Of a stretch of 64,000 nt of DNA, positions 46,164 through 57,364 are shown piece after piece; the first letter of the stretch is position 1; every line of letters starts with the position of its first letter. Under the pieces are notes generated by a model. The model did no database searches, was not told the DNA's origin, and saw nothing but the letters and a program-made list of their open reading frames with translations. Both the position numbers and the translations under genes were made by a program. The stretch is from Aneurinibacillus sp. (GTDB lineage: Bacteria > Bacillota > UBA5301 > DYFA01): the NCBI GenBank assembly GCA_020725425.1, contig DYFA01000046.1, forward strand, positions 1 through 64,000, given 5' to 3'.

Positions 46164-46237
46164 CGAACTTCTTTCCGCCCGACCCGGCGGGAATACTAGG
46201 GTGGGAGTGATGAAACCTGGCACGACGCGGCGGTCTC

Positions 46238-46399
46238 ATGTCCGACCGGTTGAAGCTCGAACTCGCAGACGAGCTGGGATTCGGTGACACGGTCCGCACG
46301 AAGGGTTGGGGTGAAGTCACGACCAGACAGGCCGGGTCGCTGGTCCGGGCGGCGATCAAACGGGCCGAGGAGGACCTGGCCAAGGGGGAGCAGCGCTAG
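46238..46399 (+). CDS. small acid-soluble spore protein, alpha/beta type
   Basis: From ATG 46238 the product is 53 residues: LKLELADELGFGDTVRTKGWGEV and TTRQAGSLVRAAIKRAEEDLA match the DNA-binding helices and GW turn of spore alpha/beta SASPs. Such proteins coat spore DNA. Homologues usually start about seven residues earlier (MARRGG..M). Here that extension (L-A-R-R-G-G-L) is present in frame but its first codon is CTG (46217), nine bases after GGGAG, while ATG 46238 has no good ribosome site. It is probably expressed late in the forespore. Evidence that the host sporulates. Confidence 0.8.
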   Translation: MSDRLKLELADELGFGDTVRTKGWGEVTTRQAGSLVRAAIKRAEEDLAKGEQR

Positions 46400-46444
46400 C
46401 TGCTCTCTCCTTTTAAGGGACACAGAGAAGGTCTGCGCCGGAAC

Positions 46445-46473
46445 TTGGAGGCGGGGCGGCGGTGTGGTACAAT
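46445..46473 (+). promoter_or_regulatory. candidate pcrA promoter
   Basis: TTGGAG (46445-46450), 17-bp spacer, TACAAT (46468-46473), about 60 bp before the pcrA start. Confidence 0.55.
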
Positions 46474-46536
46474 ATCCCCGTGTCTGTGGGTCGTTCGGCG
46501 GGGTCGAGGCCGCGGCGACGGATGGGAGGTTGTTCG

Positions 46537-48714
46537 GTGGACATTCTGGCCGGGCTGAACGAGGAACAGCGGGCGGCGGTGACGCATGGCGACGGTCCGC
46601 TCCTGATCCTGGCGGGGGCCGGCAGCGGCAAGACCCGGGTTCTGACCCACCGGATCGCCTATCTCGTCCGGGAGCAAGGCGTTCCCCCCGAAAACATCCT
46701 GGCGGTGACTTTCACCAACAAGGCAGCCGGGGAGATGAAGCGCCGCGTCGAGCAGCTTCTGGGCTACTCGGCCACCGGGATGTGGGTGATGACCTTCCAT
46801 GCGGCCTGCGGGCGCATTCTGCGCCGCCACGGCGACCGGATCGGCCTCCCCTCCAACTTCGTCATCTTCGACACTTCCGATCAGGTGGCTTGTCTCAAGG
46901 AAGCGCTCCGGGAGTTCAACCTCGATCCGCAGAACTTCGTCCCCCGGGCCGTGCTGGAACACATCTCCCGCGCCAAGAACGAGCTCAAGTCGGCCGAACG
47001 GTACGCCGCCGAGGCCGGGGACTTCTTCGAGCGGACGGTGGCCAAGCTCTTCGTCCGCTACCAGGAGCTGCTCCGGCAGAACAAGGCACTCGACTTCGAC
47101 GACCTGCTGGTCGAGACGGTGCGCCTCTTCCGGGAGGCGCCGGAGGTTCTCGCCCACTACCAGGAGCGTTTCCGCTACCTCCTGATCGACGAGTACCAGG
47201 ACACCAACCACGTCCAGTACGTCCTGGTCACACAGCTCGCCGCTAAGCACCGGAACCTGGCGGTGGTCGGCGATGACAACCAGTCGATCTTCGGCTGGCG
47301 GGGAGCGGACATCCGCAACATCCTGGCCTTCGAGCGGGACTACCCCGAGTGCCGGGTGGTGAAGCTCGAGCGGAACTACCGCTCCACCCAGAACATCCTG
47401 AGCGCGGCCAACAAGGTGATCTCGTACAACCTGGCCCGGACCGACAAGAACCTCTGGACCGACCGGGAGGACGGCGAGCCGCTCACGGTGTACCTCGCCC
47501 AGGACGACCGGGACGAGGCGCGTTTTGTCGCCGAGGAGATCCAGCGGTTGACCCGGGCCGGGTACAGCTACTCCGACGTGGCCCTGCTCTACCGGATCAA
47601 CGCCCAGTCGCGGTCGTTCGAGGAGGTCTTCCTCCACTACGGCCTCCCCTACGCCGTGGTCGGGACGGTGCGCTTCTACGAGCGCAAGGAGGTCAAGGAC
47701 CTCCTCGCCTACCTGCGGGTGCTCTACAACCCCGACGACTCGGTGAGTCTGCGCCGCATCATCAACGTCCCCAAGCGGGGACTCGGGGCGACCAGCCTCA
47801 GCAGGCTTGAGGACTTCGCACTGGAGCAGGGGCTCAGCCTGCACCAGGCGGTCCTGCGGGCGGAGGAGGTGCCGGGGCTGGGGACCAAGGCCGCGGCGGC
47901 GCTGAGAGTCTTCGCCGAGCTTTTGGCAGGGCTGGCGGAGAAGGCGCGGCGCCTGCCGGTCGCGGAGCTGGCGGCGCTGGTGCTGCGGGAGACGGGGTAC
48001 GAAGCGGAGCTCCTGGCGGAGCGAAGCGTAGAGGCCCAGTCCCGGGTCGAGAACCTCGAGGAGTTCGTGAACACCGCCGCTGAGTTCGACGCCCGGACCG
48101 ACGAGCCGTCGCTCGAAGTCTTTCTGGAACAGGTGGCGCTCCTCTCGGACGCGGACACCTACAACCCGTCCGCCGGCGGGGTGACCCTGATGACCCTCCA
48201 CTCCGCCAAGGGACTGGAATTCCCGGTCGTCTTCCTGGTCGGGATGGAGGAGGGGACCTTCCCCCACTCCCGTTCCGCCCTGGAGCCGGAGGAGCTGGAG
48301 GAGGAGCGGCGCCTCTGCTACGTGGGGCTGACGCGGGCGATGGACCGGCTGTACCTGACGGCCGCCCGGCAGCGGTTCGTCCGAGGCCAGATGGACTTCC
48401 GCCTGCCCAGCCGCTTCCTGGAGGAGATTCCGCGGGAGGTGCGGCGGGAACTGGGCCGCCGGGCTGAACCGGCGAGCTGGGCGGCGGCTGCCCGGGCCGA
48501 TTCCCGGAGGGAGGCCGGCGGTGCGGCGGGGGTGCTCGACTTGCGGCCGGGTGAGAAGGTTGTCCACCCGCGCTGGGGGGTGGGGACCGTAGTGACGATC
48601 GAGGGCGAGGGTGCCAACGCCACCCTCACCGTGGCCTTCCCGGGCGAGGGGATCAAGAAGCTCTTGGCCGGTTACGCTCCGCTCACCCGGGCGGCGTCGG
48701 CGGCCGGCGAGTAG
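46537..48714 (+). CDS. pcrA: ATP-dependent DNA helicase PcrA/UvrD
   Basis: The 725-residue SF1A helicase shows all motifs: LNEEQRAAV (Q), GAGSGKTRVL (I), FTNKAAGEMKRRV (Ia), LLIDEYQDTN (II), VVGDDNQSIFGWRGA (III), LERNYRSTQNIL (IV), VTLMTLHSAKGLEFPVVFLVGMEEG (V) and CYVGLTRAMDRLYLT (VI). The C-terminal Tudor-like tail (LRPGEKVVHPRWGVGTVVTIEG) is typical of PcrA. GTG 46537 lies seven bases after GGGAGG. Roles: repair and clearing RNA polymerase or recombinase from DNA. ligA lies downstream past the two signal peptidases, echoing the usual pcrA-ligA pairing. Confidence 0.96.
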   Translation: MDILAGLNEEQRAAVTHGDGPLLILAGAGSGKTRVLTHRIAYLVREQGVPPENILAVTFTNKAAGEMKRRVEQLLGYSATGMWVMTFHAACGRILRRHGDRIGLPSNFVIFDTSDQVACLKEALREFNLDPQNFVPRAVLEHISRAKNELKSAERYAAEAGDFFERTVAKLFVRYQELLRQNKALDFDDLLVETVRLFREAPEVLAHYQERFRYLLIDEYQDTNHVQYVLVTQLAAKHRNLAVVGDDNQSIFGWRGADIRNILAFERDYPECRVVKLERNYRSTQNILSAANKVISYNLARTDKNLWTDREDGEPLTVYLAQDDRDEARFVAEEIQRLTRAGYSYSDVALLYRINAQSRSFEEVFLHYGLPYAVVGTVRFYERKEVKDLLAYLRVLYNPDDSVSLRRIINVPKRGLGATSLSRLEDFALEQGLSLHQAVLRAEEVPGLGTKAAAALRVFAELLAGLAEKARRLPVAELAALVLRETGYEAELLAERSVEAQSRVENLEEFVNTAAEFDARTDEPSLEVFLEQVALLSDADTYNPSAGGVTLMTLHSAKGLEFPVVFLVGMEEGTFPHSRSALEPEELEEERRLCYVGLTRAMDRLYLTAARQRFVRGQMDFRLPSRFLEEIPREVRRELGRRAEPASWAAAARADSRREAGGAAGVLDLRPGEKVVHPRWGVGTVVTIEGEGANATLTVAFPGEGIKKLLAGYAPLTRAASAAGE

Positions 48715-48771
48715 GAGTTTTCGTTCGGGGGGCGAAAAGTGGGGTAGAACTCTAGAAAGAGGATGTGCAGC

Positions 48772-49329
48772 ATGGCACGAGCGACCAACCCTTCCGGCGC
48801 CCGGCCCGCCAAGATCTCGGTCTTCGAGGATTACCTGCGCAGCATCATCGCCTCCGTCATCCTGGCCGCCCTGATCATGATCTTCGTGGGCGGCTCGATC
48901 CGGGTCGACGGCTCCTCCATGGAGCCCAACTTCCACGACGGGGAGCGGCTGATCGTCGACAAGGTGACCTACCGCTTCCGCCCGCCGGCCCGGGGCGAAG
49001 TCGTCGTGCTGCGCTGGGCTCCCCCGGATCCCCGGCTGCCCTATATCAAGCGGATCATCGGCCTCCCCGGAGACCGCCTTGAGCTGCGCGACGGGCAGGT
49101 GATCCTGAACGGCCGGCCCCTGGAGGAGAAGTACATCGCCGAGCCTGCCCGGGGCGAGTTCGGGCCCTACGTAGTGCCGCCGGGCCACTACTTCGTCCTG
49201 GGAGACAACCGCAACCACTCGGAGGACAGCCGGTTCACCGCCGTCGGGTACATCCCGCTCGCCCGGATCTCCGGGCGGGCGGTGGCGCGGTACTGGCCGC
49301 TCACCCGGCTCAGCCTGGTGGGGCGTTGA
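48772..49329 (+). CDS. lepB: signal peptidase I (copy 1)
   Basis: The 185-residue product has one N-terminal membrane anchor (about 23-42), then catalytic Ser49 in GSSMEPN and Lys93 in YIKRIIGLPGD, and the GDNRNHSEDSR box. It cleaves secretory signal peptides. ATG 48772 fits AAAGAGG better than ATG 48763. The second copy follows after 24 bp. Confidence 0.94.
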   Translation: MARATNPSGARPAKISVFEDYLRSIIASVILAALIMIFVGGSIRVDGSSMEPNFHDGERLIVDKVTYRFRPPARGEVVVLRWAPPDPRLPYIKRIIGLPGDRLELRDGQVILNGRPLEEKYIAEPARGEFGPYVVPPGHYFVLGDNRNHSEDSRFTAVGYIPLARISGRAVARYWPLTRLSLVGR

Positions 49330-49353
49330 CGCAGGGCAGGGGGAGGCTTGGGG

Positions 49354-52006
<2,653 letters not shown>

Positions 52007-52167
52007 GGAGGGACAACGCTGACCGACCGCCTGTCAGTTCTCGACCCGCTACCGGAGCGTCCAGGTTTTCGGGAGAGCCAGACTGGTCGAGGAGCCGGGC
52101 GAGAAACTCCGGAAGGGGAGGATCCGCCGCGGCCGCGCTGAAGGCGTTCGATTCCCCGGCGTAGGCG

Positions 52168-52863
52168 CTATTCTTCGGCGACCAGTTCCACGGTGGTGAC
52201 GGGTGTTCCGGGAGGGCCGTTGGCTCCCCGGTACCGCAGATACCGGCCGTCCAGCTTCCTGAACCAGCTATCGGCGGACCAGAAGGCTCCGGCGGCGCCT
52301 GGGAAGGAGATGCGCACGTGTACTGTCTCGACCGCCTTCCCATCGACCGTCAGAGTCACTTGTCCCGTCTTGGTCGCAGAGAACGCAGTGATCTTGAGGT
52401 CTACGGGATTGATGCGCCAGAAGACGGTTCGCTTCTCCTTGGAAAGGATGAAGCCGGTCAATTGCAGCGCATAGCCTTGCATCCATGGGTGGCTGTCGAT
52501 CCGGTACTCCTTCTCGACCCTTTTGCCTCGGAGAGAACCGGAGAGACGGATTACATTCCCCTGACGGACGGCCGTGAGCGCGGTGCCCTCCCTGGGTTCG
52601 CGGTGTTCCCACGTCAGAGTCGAATAAAGTGAGTCCGTGCGGATGATCGAGGTCACCGACGGATCCTGGCCTATCGGCAGCAGCTTGAGTTCATAGCCCG
52701 AGGCGGAGGGGGTCAGGGTATACGCCTCGTAGATGCCCTGGGCCTGCGTAACCTGGTGATACGTTAGCTTGACCGTGCCCTCCGCCGCAACCGAGGTGTC
52801 GGCCGAGATCAACCCGAGCCCAATCAAGACAATGGCGGACAAGCCGAGACGGCAGAACCTCAT
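52168..52863 (-). CDS. exported protein of unknown function
   Basis: The 231-residue product has an N-terminal signal peptide (LGLSAIVLIGLGLISADTSVAA, no lipobox) and then a beta-rich domain starting GTVKLTYHQVTQAQGIYEAYTLTPSASGYELKLLP. Later segments (SLYSTLTWEHREP, VDLKITAFSATKTGQVTLTVDGKAVETVHVRISFPGAAGAFWSADSWFRKLDGRYLRY) recall periplasmic DUF3108/DUF6134-like barrels that bind hydrophobic molecules, but I cannot name it with confidence. ATG lies behind GGGGAGGTGG and overlaps the stop of the flavoprotein gene, so the two are one operon. Confidence 0.6.
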   Translation of the reverse strand: MRFCRLGLSAIVLIGLGLISADTSVAAEGTVKLTYHQVTQAQGIYEAYTLTPSASGYELKLLPIGQDPSVTSIIRTDSLYSTLTWEHREPREGTALTAVRQGNVIRLSGSLRGKRVEKEYRIDSHPWMQGYALQLTGFILSKEKRTVFWRINPVDLKITAFSATKTGQVTLTVDGKAVETVHVRISFPGAAGAFWSADSWFRKLDGRYLRYRGANGPPGTPVTTVELVAEE

Positions 52864-54635
52864 CACCGCCACCTCCCCGTTGATGTTCCGGATTGGGGCT
52901 GAAGGGGGTACCACTTCTGAAACCAGGCGGTGAACACGGCGGCGGGGAGGAGGAGCAGGTGGCGCACCACGGCCCACTGCTGCGCCTGGACGGGGTAGTG
53001 GTGGCCGATCAGCGCCAGCAGCGCTTGAAGCAGGTACACTCCGCCCCAGGAGGCTGTGAGGATGGCGTTGGTGCGGAGGAAAGCGGGAGTCGACCAGATC
53101 TCCGGCGGCCACTGCGTTTTGGAGTACTGGCCGGTCAAAGGCATGGCCGAGGCCAGGCTACCCAGCCACACCCCAGCCAGCACCATCGAGCCGGTCACGT
53201 CGCCGTAAGCCTCGAAGAAGCTACCTCCCACCAGTGAGACCAGCCCGGCCAGCCCAAAATACAGGGCGGTTCCGGTCTCCATCCAGGTGGGCTTGGCGCA
53301 CCGCCAGCGGTATCCCCAGAGCAGCCCCGCCAGGGCCATGGAGGGGACCCATCTCCACCAGGGGTCGGCGCCCGTCAGAGCGCCGATCGACCAGTGCCAG
53401 ATCCAAGGCAGGAAGGCCAGGGCCAGCCAGGCCATCCCGGGGAGCCTGCCGAACTCCGGACGCTCCGCTTTCTGGGTGGAATCTGGCGCAGCAGCGTCGG
53501 GGTCGCTCCCGTCGGCCTGGCGGAACAGCCTACCCATCCGGATCAGCAACCCCAGATCGCCTTCCACCCGGTAGAGGCCTTTCAAGTAGGCGGTCTGTCC
53601 GCTCAGTTCACCCCGGGCGATGCGGAGCCACACCTCGGAGGGGGTGTCTATCGTGAGTCGCGGCTTCGGCACAGTACCCGTGTGAAAGGTGCATCGTCTG
53701 TCGCCGATGCGCAGGACGTAGTCACCCGCTTCTTTCCCGGTGACGTGGAATTGGATGTCGGCGCGCAGGTCGCCCGCGGCCGCCGGATTGAAGGAAGCCG
53801 CCTGCCCGGTGAGGGCGTCGCGGATGGTCTCCGGCTTCTTCCCGGCAATCCCGTCGGTCAAGGGTAGGGAAGGGGAAAGGTCTCCGCTGGGCGCTGAGGG
53901 GGATTCGGGTCCGGGTTCCGGCGAACCACCCAGGCAACTGCGCCAGTAGGTGTTGGCCATGTCACAGTACGCCTCCGGTTCAGCCAAGTCCTGGTCGAGC
54001 ACGGCCTGGGTTTCGGGAGTGATGTGCCCCTGTTCGACGACCTCCCGCCCTGCGTGCTGAACGGCCTCCAGATACCACCGGAGGCTTTCTCCCAGCGCCT
54101 CCTGACCGAGCAACTCTCCCCCGGCGCACAGGATGGTGCCGGCCAACTCCAAGGTGGGACCGGCCGCCAACTGGCGGAAAGTCTCGACCAGCCCGGAGAA
54201 GTCATGCCGTTCTGGAGCGCCGCAGTTCGAGAGAAGGATCACCCTCTTGGGCCACCGGCCGGGGTCGCGCACGGGGTGGGCGTAATGGTGTCCGTGTTTT
54301 TCGAGGTACGGGAGGAGCAGGGGGATGCAGCGGTCCATGAAGTCCTTCATCAGGCCGCTGACGGTGAAGATGTATAGCGGGGAGGCGTATACCACCAAGT
54401 CTGCCTGGCGCACCTTCTCCAAGAGAGCGGGCATGTCGTCCCGGTGGACGCAGACACCCGGCGTCTTTGTCCAGCAGGTGAAGCAGCCGCGGCAGTGGCG
54501 GATCTCGTGGTCCACCAGATAGACGGCTTCGACGTCGGCCCCCGCCTCGCGGGCGCCCGCCAGGAAGGGTTGGAGCAGGCGCTCGGTGTTGCCGCGTCGA
54601 CCGCGCGGGCTGCCGTTAACGGCCAGGATTCTCAT
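52863..54635 (-). CDS. flavodoxin-fold oxidoreductase / SCP2-like / membrane-domain fusion protein
   Basis: The 590-residue product has three parts. Residues 1-190 are an NADPH-dependent FMN-reductase/iron-sulfur-flavoprotein fold (MRILAVNGSPRGRRGNTERLLQPF, then CRGCFTCWTKTPGVCVHRDDM and YASPLYIFTVSGLMKDFMDR). About 275-385 is an SCP2-like lipid-binding domain (IQFHVTGKEAGDYVLRIGDRRCTFHTGTVPKPRLTIDTPSEVWLRIARGEL..AYLKGLYRVEGDLGLLIRMGRLF). About 410-590 contains five or six membrane helices. It suggests reduction of a lipid-soluble substrate at the membrane (inference). The start overlaps the PadR gene, its likely controller. Confidence 0.8.
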   Translation of the reverse strand: MRILAVNGSPRGRRGNTERLLQPFLAGAREAGADVEAVYLVDHEIRHCRGCFTCWTKTPGVCVHRDDMPALLEKVRQADLVVYASPLYIFTVSGLMKDFMDRCIPLLLPYLEKHGHHYAHPVRDPGRWPKRVILLSNCGAPERHDFSGLVETFRQLAAGPTLELAGTILCAGGELLGQEALGESLRWYLEAVQHAGREVVEQGHITPETQAVLDQDLAEPEAYCDMANTYWRSCLGGSPEPGPESPSAPSGDLSPSLPLTDGIAGKKPETIRDALTGQAASFNPAAAGDLRADIQFHVTGKEAGDYVLRIGDRRCTFHTGTVPKPRLTIDTPSEVWLRIARGELSGQTAYLKGLYRVEGDLGLLIRMGRLFRQADGSDPDAAAPDSTQKAERPEFGRLPGMAWLALAFLPWIWHWSIGALTGADPWWRWVPSMALAGLLWGYRWRCAKPTWMETGTALYFGLAGLVSLVGGSFFEAYGDVTGSMVLAGVWLGSLASAMPLTGQYSKTQWPPEIWSTPAFLRTNAILTASWGGVYLLQALLALIGHHYPVQAQQWAVVRHLLLLPAAVFTAWFQKWYPLQPQSGTSTGRWR

Positions 54636-55218
54636 GGGTATCCGCCTCCATCGCCTCGATCCGCTTGATGGCTTCCTCACACCACTCGACCCAGGCCTGT
54701 TCGAACTTGACCCCCGCCTCCAGCGTCAGTTCCCAGTAGAACGCCTCTCTCTGCAGTCCGGTGGCGCTGGCCCAGCGGTCCAGGGCAGCCCGGCCGGGTC
54801 CCCGATAGGCCTCCAGGCGCTCCCGGTGCAGTTCGAGATGGTGGCGCACCACGTCCAGCAACTCTTCCCGGGCGAGGTTCCCCCCGAAAAAGATCTTGAT
54901 CAGGAAAGGCACCCGGTTCGCCGGAAGGTCGTCCGGCGTCCGCAACCACCGGCGCAGCTCCTCGCGCCCGGCGTCGGTGATTCGGCAAACCTTGCGCGGG
55001 GGACGAGCCTCTTGCGGCTCCACCTGGATTGTGATCAAGCCTTCGCGTTCCATTTCCTTGAGAGTGGGGTAGATCTGGCTGAGGTTGGCGTTCCAGAAGT
55101 GACTGATAGAATCGTCGAAGCCCTGCTTCAACTCGTAGCCAGTCAGGGGCCCGTAGTTCAAGAACCCCAACAGCGAGTGTCTAAGCGACGTAGACCCCCA
55201 CCTCCCGGCACCTGACAA
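54616..55218 (-). CDS. PadR-family transcriptional regulator
   Basis: The product has a PadR winged helix (LRHSLLGFLNYGPLTGYELKQGFDDSISHFWNANLSQIYPTLKEMEREGLIT) and a C-terminal dimerisation domain (Vir-like, about 100-190). Coordinates use TTG 55218, which has no ribosome site. GGGAGGT at 55206-55200 lies eight bases before an ACG codon (55191-55189) that would give M-S-L-R-H-S-L-L-G-F, the typical PadR N-terminus. It overlaps the flavoprotein gene and probably represses that operon in response to a small hydrophobic or phenolic ligand (family knowledge). Confidence 0.9.
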   Translation of the reverse strand: MSGAGRWGSTSLRHSLLGFLNYGPLTGYELKQGFDDSISHFWNANLSQIYPTLKEMEREGLITIQVEPQEARPPRKVCRITDAGREELRRWLRTPDDLPANRVPFLIKIFFGGNLAREELLDVVRHHLELHRERLEAYRGPGRAALDRWASATGLQREAFYWELTLEAGVKFEQAWVEWCEEAIKRIEAMEADTHENPGR

Positions 55219-55233
55219 TATACGGTTCGATTA

Positions 55234-55251
55234 ATATATATTCTTATATAT
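55234..55251. promoter_or_regulatory. AT-rich inverted repeat upstream of padR, candidate operator
   Basis: ATATATA-TTCT-TATATAT, two 7-bp arms with a 4-bp spacer, sits just upstream of the PadR gene in a strikingly AT-rich stretch (about 55215-55290) of an otherwise GC-rich region. It probably includes promoter elements and the PadR site. The rest of the 340-bp gap to gatC holds only the promoter and hairpin listed next. Confidence 0.35.
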
Positions 55252-55440
55252 ATCATCTATTACATATCACATCCCTCATATCCTGTCAATACACCGGTCC
55301 GGCCGCGGGTCGACCTGCCGCTGCTCAGATCAAGGACAACGCCCTTGGTGACGGTGGTAAGGGGTCTCGCTCACCTTCAGTCCTCGTGGGTGGCATGACC
55401 GACCACCTTCTGCTTGACACTGACTCCGGCCGTGGCGCTG

Positions 55441-55470
55441 TGGACAAGGCTTGACTAATCGTGGTATGCT
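55441..55470 (+). promoter_or_regulatory. candidate gatCAB promoter
   Basis: TGGACA (55441-55446), 18-bp spacer, and an extended -10 TGG-TATGCT ending at 55470. The hairpin that follows would lie at the very start of the transcript. Confidence 0.4.
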
Positions 55471-55511
55471 AAAACGGAAGCGCAGGCCCATTCAGGGCCG
55501 GCTTCCGTTTT
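55471..55511 (+). terminator. bidirectional terminator-like hairpin before gatC
   Basis: AAAACGGAAGC (55471-55481) pairs perfectly with GCTTCCGTTTT (55501-55511), with an inner GGCCC/GGGCC. A T-run ends the stem on the plus strand and an A-run starts it, so it works in either direction. It could insulate gatCAB from upstream transcription or act as an attenuator. Confidence 0.6.
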
Positions 55512-55561
55512 ATGGTGCGCCCGGCACGGGCGGCGAAAAGGTTTTGGGAGGAGTGAGGCCG

Positions 55562-55852
55562 TTGATTACCCGGGAGCAAGTGGACCACGTGGCTCATCTG
55601 GCCCGCCTGGCGCTCAGCGACGAGGAACGGGAAAGGATGACCAGTCAGCTCAACAAGATCCTGGAGGCCGCGGGGAAACTCCAGAAACTCGATACCACCG
55701 ACGTGCCGCCGACGGCGTTCGCCGTTCCGATCCAGAACGTTTTCCGCCCGGATGAGGTGAGGGAATCGCTCCCCCGGGACCTGGTGCTCGCCAACGCGCC
55801 CGACCCGGAGCGGGGCTTCTTCCGGGTCCCGCGGATCATGGAGGAGGAGTGA
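55562..55852 (+). CDS. gatC: Asp/Glu-tRNA amidotransferase subunit C
   Basis: The 96-residue product begins ITREQVDHVAHLARLALSDEER and contains LDTTDVPPTAFAVPIQNVFRPDEV, as in GatC. It bridges and stabilises GatA and GatB. TTG 55562 lies eight bases after GGGAGGAG and gives the family N-terminus; GTG 55553 would add three residues. Confidence 0.93.
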   Translation: MITREQVDHVAHLARLALSDEERERMTSQLNKILEAAGKLQKLDTTDVPPTAFAVPIQNVFRPDEVRESLPRDLVLANAPDPERGFFRVPRIMEEE

Positions 55853-55858
55853 GCACCG

Positions 55859-57364
55859 GTGGGAACGACTGCTGAACTGACCCGGCTGACCGCCCACGAA
55901 CTCTCGGACCTGCTGCGCCGGCGGGAGGTCTCGGCGGTCGAGGTGACCGAGGCGTACTTGGAGCGGATCCAGGCTGTCGACGGGCAGGTCAAGGCCTTCC
56001 TCACGGTCACCGCCGACCAGGCCCGTAAGGCGGCTCAGGAGGCTGATCGCCGCTTCGCCACGGAGCCGGCGGAGAGCCTGCCCCCGCTATTGGGTGTCCC
56101 GGGCGCACTTAAGGATAACATGTGCACTATCGGGATCAAGACCACCTGTGGCTCGAAGATCCTCCACAACTTCATCCCGCCCTATGATGCCACCGTGGTG
56201 GAGAAGACGAAGGCGGCAGGGGCGCCGATCCTGGGCAAGTGCAACATGGACGAGTTCGCCATGGGCTCCTCCACGGAGAACTCGGGCTTCTTCCCGACGG
56301 CGAACCCTTATGACCTCGAGCGGGTGCCCGGCGGGTCGTCCGGCGGCTCGGCGGCAGCGGTGGCGGCGGACGAGGCGGCCTGGGCCCTCGGCTCGGACAC
56401 CGGCGGCTCGATCCGCCAACCCGCCGCCTTCTGCGGGCTGGTAGGGCTGAAGCCGACTTACGGCGCGGTCTCCCGGTACGGGCTGGTCGCCTTCGCCTCG
56501 TCGTTGGACCAGATCGGGCCGCTCACGAAGGACGTGACCGACGCCGCCCTGGTGATGAACCTGATCGCCGGGAAGGACGAGCGGGACGCCACCTCGGTGG
56601 ACCGCCCGCACCCCGATTACACCAGCTTTCTGGGCCGGGAGATCAAGGGTCTCCGGGTGGGCATCCCCAAGGAGTACTTCGTCGAGGGGCTCGACACGGA
56701 GGTGCGGGAGAAGGTCATGGCAGCCATCGGCGCCCTGGCGAACCTCGGCGCGGAACTGGTGGAAGTCTCCCTGCCGCACACGGAGTACGCCCTGGCCACC
56801 TACTACCTGATCGCCCCGGCGGAGTGTTCCTCCAATCTCGCCCGCTACGACGGAGTGCGCTACGGCCACCGTTCAACCACCGCCCCGGACAGCGTGACGA
56901 TGTTCAAGAAGACCAGGCAGGAGGGGTTCGGGCCGGAGGTCAAGCGGCGCATCATGCTCGGCACCTACGCTCTCTCCGCCGGCTACTACGACGCCTACTA
57001 CCTCAAGGCCCAGAAAGTGCGGACCCTGTTCCGCCGCGATTTCGAGGAAGCCTTCAAGCAGTGCGACGTGATCGCCTCCTCCACTACGCCGACGGTCGCC
57101 TTCAAGCGGGGGGAGAAGGTGGATAACCCGCTTGCCATGTACCTCTCCGACGCCTTTACCATCCCGGCGCCGCTGGCGGCCCTGCCAGCCTTGTCCGTGC
57201 CCTGCGCCTACTCGGCGGAAGGGCTGCCGATCGGCCTTCAGCTCCAGGGCAGGCACTTCGACGAAGGGACACTCTTCCAGGTGGCCTACGCCCTCGAACA
57301 GGCGCTAGGACTGAAGCGGCGCCATCCGGAGATTCCGACGGGCTCTGGCAAGGAGGTGCGGTAG
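55859..57364 (+). CDS. gatA: Asp/Glu-tRNA amidotransferase subunit A
   Basis: The 501-residue amidase-signature protein has [15 protein letters not shown] (catalytic Lys), the Ser-rich [39 protein letters not shown] (Ser-cis-Ser and nucleophile) and [26 protein letters not shown]. It liberates ammonia from Gln for transamidation of mischarged Glu-tRNA(Gln)/Asp-tRNA(Asn). GTG start after GAGGAGGAG. Confidence 0.97.
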   Translation: MGTTAELTRLTAHELSDLLRRREVSAVEVTEAYLERIQAVDGQVKAFLTVTADQARKAAQEADRRFATEPAESLPPLLGVPGALKDNMCTIGIKTTCGSKILHNFIPPYDATVVEKTKAAGAPILGKCNMDEFAMGSSTENSGFFPTANPYDLERVPGGSSGGSAAAVAADEAAWALGSDTGGSIRQPAAFCGLVGLKPTYGAVSRYGLVAFASSLDQIGPLTKDVTDAALVMNLIAGKDERDATSVDRPHPDYTSFLGREIKGLRVGIPKEYFVEGLDTEVREKVMAAIGALANLGAELVEVSLPHTEYALATYYLIAPAECSSNLARYDGVRYGHRSTTAPDSVTMFKKTRQEGFGPEVKRRIMLGTYALSAGYYDAYYLKAQKVRTLFRRDFEEAFKQCDVIASSTTPTVAFKRGEKVDNPLAMYLSDAFTIPAPLAALPALSVPCAYSAEGLPIGLQLQGRHFDEGTLFQVAYALEQALGLKRRHPEIPTGSGKEVR

